DNA of 20,587 nt, taken from contig JAGRBY010000056.1 in assembly GCA_020433835.1 (NCBI GenBank), forward strand, positions 1 through 20,587. The letters are read 5' to 3'. Numbering within the stretch: the first letter of the stretch is position 1; the number at the start of each line of letters is the position of its first letter. The stretch is from Anaerolineae bacterium. GTDB lineage: Bacteria > Chloroflexota > Anaerolineae > 4572-78 > J111. This document shows positions 19,861 to 20,587 of this stretch, piece by piece. Below the pieces are notes generated by a model. It searched no databases. It was not told where the DNA came from and saw only the letters and a program-made list of their open reading frames with translations. A program made the translations under genes and the position numbers.

Positions 19861-20587
19861 ATGGCTGAAAAAATTGTAATTGGTTTAACAGGGAATATCG
19901 CGACCGGAAAGAGTATTGTAATGCGGATGCTGCAAGAATTGGGAGCAACATCGATCGATGCGGACAAACTGGTTCATCATTTGATGAAAAAAGGAGGGCC
20001 GGTTTATCAAGCCATTGTAGAAGAATTTGGTAAGTACGTTTTGGACGAAAAGGATCAGATTAGCCGGCCGCGGCTGGGCAAAATTGTGTTTAGCCAACCC
20101 AATGCCATGGCTCGACTGGAAACGCTAACCCATCCAAGCGTTCTCAAAGAAATAAAAAGGCTTGTTGCCGAGCTAAAAGCGCCGGTTGTTGTGGTTGAAG
20201 CCATCAAGCTGTTTGAGTCGGGCCTGGCCGATGAATGCCAGTCGGTCTGGGTGGTAGCCGCTCCGCCGGAGATGCAGCTACAGCGTTTGGTTGAACGCCG
20301 AAAGATGACGTCGGATATGGCGAAACAGCGCATTAGAGCGCAGGGCAGTCAAAAAGAAAAAGTTTTAAAGGCAGATGTTGTCATCGACAACAGTGGCCCG
20401 TTGGTAAAAACTTGGCAGATTGAAAAAAAACATTACACTGATCTGGTTAACGCCAATCAAACTGTCCAAGCGGCACCGGAACCGGCTCCTGTTGAAGCCG
20501 CTCCGGCAGCCAGTTCCGGCGAAACAGACAATCGTATTATACGACGGGCCAAACGCTACGATTTGGGCGGTATGTCTGAGTTAATAG
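19861..20587 (+). CDS. coaE: Dephospho-CoA kinase with C-terminal extension (partial)
   Basis: The gene runs off the right edge; 242 codons are visible. Residues 1-200 are a CoaE domain that phosphorylates dephospho-CoA with ATP in the last step of coenzyme A synthesis. It has P-loop GLTGNIATGKS (8-18), substrate motif SIDADKLVHH, RPRLGKIVF, LTHPSV, VVVEAIKLFESG, the lid VERRKM and VVIDNSG near the end. In the P-loop, Asn12 stands where Gly is usual. Normal CoaE proteins stop near residue 200. Here the frame continues through an Ala/Pro linker (about 202-220, PEPAPVEAAPAASSG) into RIIRRAKRYDLGGMSELI, which resembles the first strand and helix of a GNAT acetyltransferase. GAGGAGGT lies 10 nt upstream of the ATG. 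It is co-transcribed with the ABC-F gene, whose stop is 28 nt before. The extension's identity rests on about 20 residues. Confidence 0.9.
   Translation, partial: MAEKIVIGLTGNIATGKSIVMRMLQELGATSIDADKLVHHLMKKGGPVYQAIVEEFGKYVLDEKDQISRPRLGKIVFSQPNAMARLETLTHPSVLKEIKRLVAELKAPVVVVEAIKLFESGLADECQSVWVVAAPPEMQLQRLVERRKMTSDMAKQRIRAQGSQKEKVLKADVVIDNSGPLVKTWQIEKKHYTDLVNANQTVQAAPEPAPVEAAPAASSGETDNRIIRRAKRYDLGGMSELI

Overview
The window looks like chromosomal DNA of a Chloroflexota bacterium, probably Anaerolineae-like. I infer this from gene content and style: a DUF2723 membrane protein with a soluble C-terminal domain, secreted proteins with Thr/Pro-rich linkers, a polyphosphate glucokinase, and large orphan PAS/GAF histidine kinases. 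No rRNA, tRNA, CRISPR array, transposase or phage gene is visible. The content is mostly housekeeping and regulatory, with several well-formed non-coding signals.

Layout. 1-451: a SAM-I (S-box) riboswitch with its own promoter and terminator, read leftwards into a gene outside the window, then a palindromic repeat and the promoter of a GNAT acetyltransferase (452-1321). 1380-4500: a leftward pair, a HlyD-type lipoprotein adaptor followed by a DUF2723 membrane protein. 4622-4902: a nested inverted-repeat element and a perfect-consensus promoter covered by palindromes. These lie in front of a small acidic protein with a ribbon-helix-helix-like segment (4903-5367), which ends in a bidirectional terminator. 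5515-7593: a leftward secreted protein of five repeats of about 95 residues. 7815-8558: polyphosphate glucokinase. 8871-13359: two orphan sensor histidine kinases separated by a second element with the same outer ends as the 4.6 kb one. 13464-14996: phosphoglycerate mutase GpmI. 15152-17385: a MalK/MsmX-type ABC ATPase and a LacI-family regulator, both leftward, with three operator-like palindromes at the lacI promoter. 17478-17802: a promoter-to-terminator transcription unit with no large ORF, a candidate small RNA carrying a 16-codon ORF with a strong ribosome-binding site. 17928-end: an ABC-F ATPase and dephospho-CoA kinase (coaE) in one operon; coaE continues past a CoaE-length domain into what looks like the start of a GNAT domain, cut by the window edge.

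How parts fit together. PpgK (glucose phosphorylation), the LacI regulator, the MalK-like ATPase and GpmI suggest a sugar-uptake and glycolysis theme in the middle and right parts, though they are not one operon. The strongest candidates for something undescribed are the 290-nt leftward transcription unit at 17.5-17.8 kb, the ribbon-helix-helix-like protein with its palindrome-covered promoter, the modular nested repeats, and the CoaE fusion. All regulatory assignments come from reading motifs, not from experiment.
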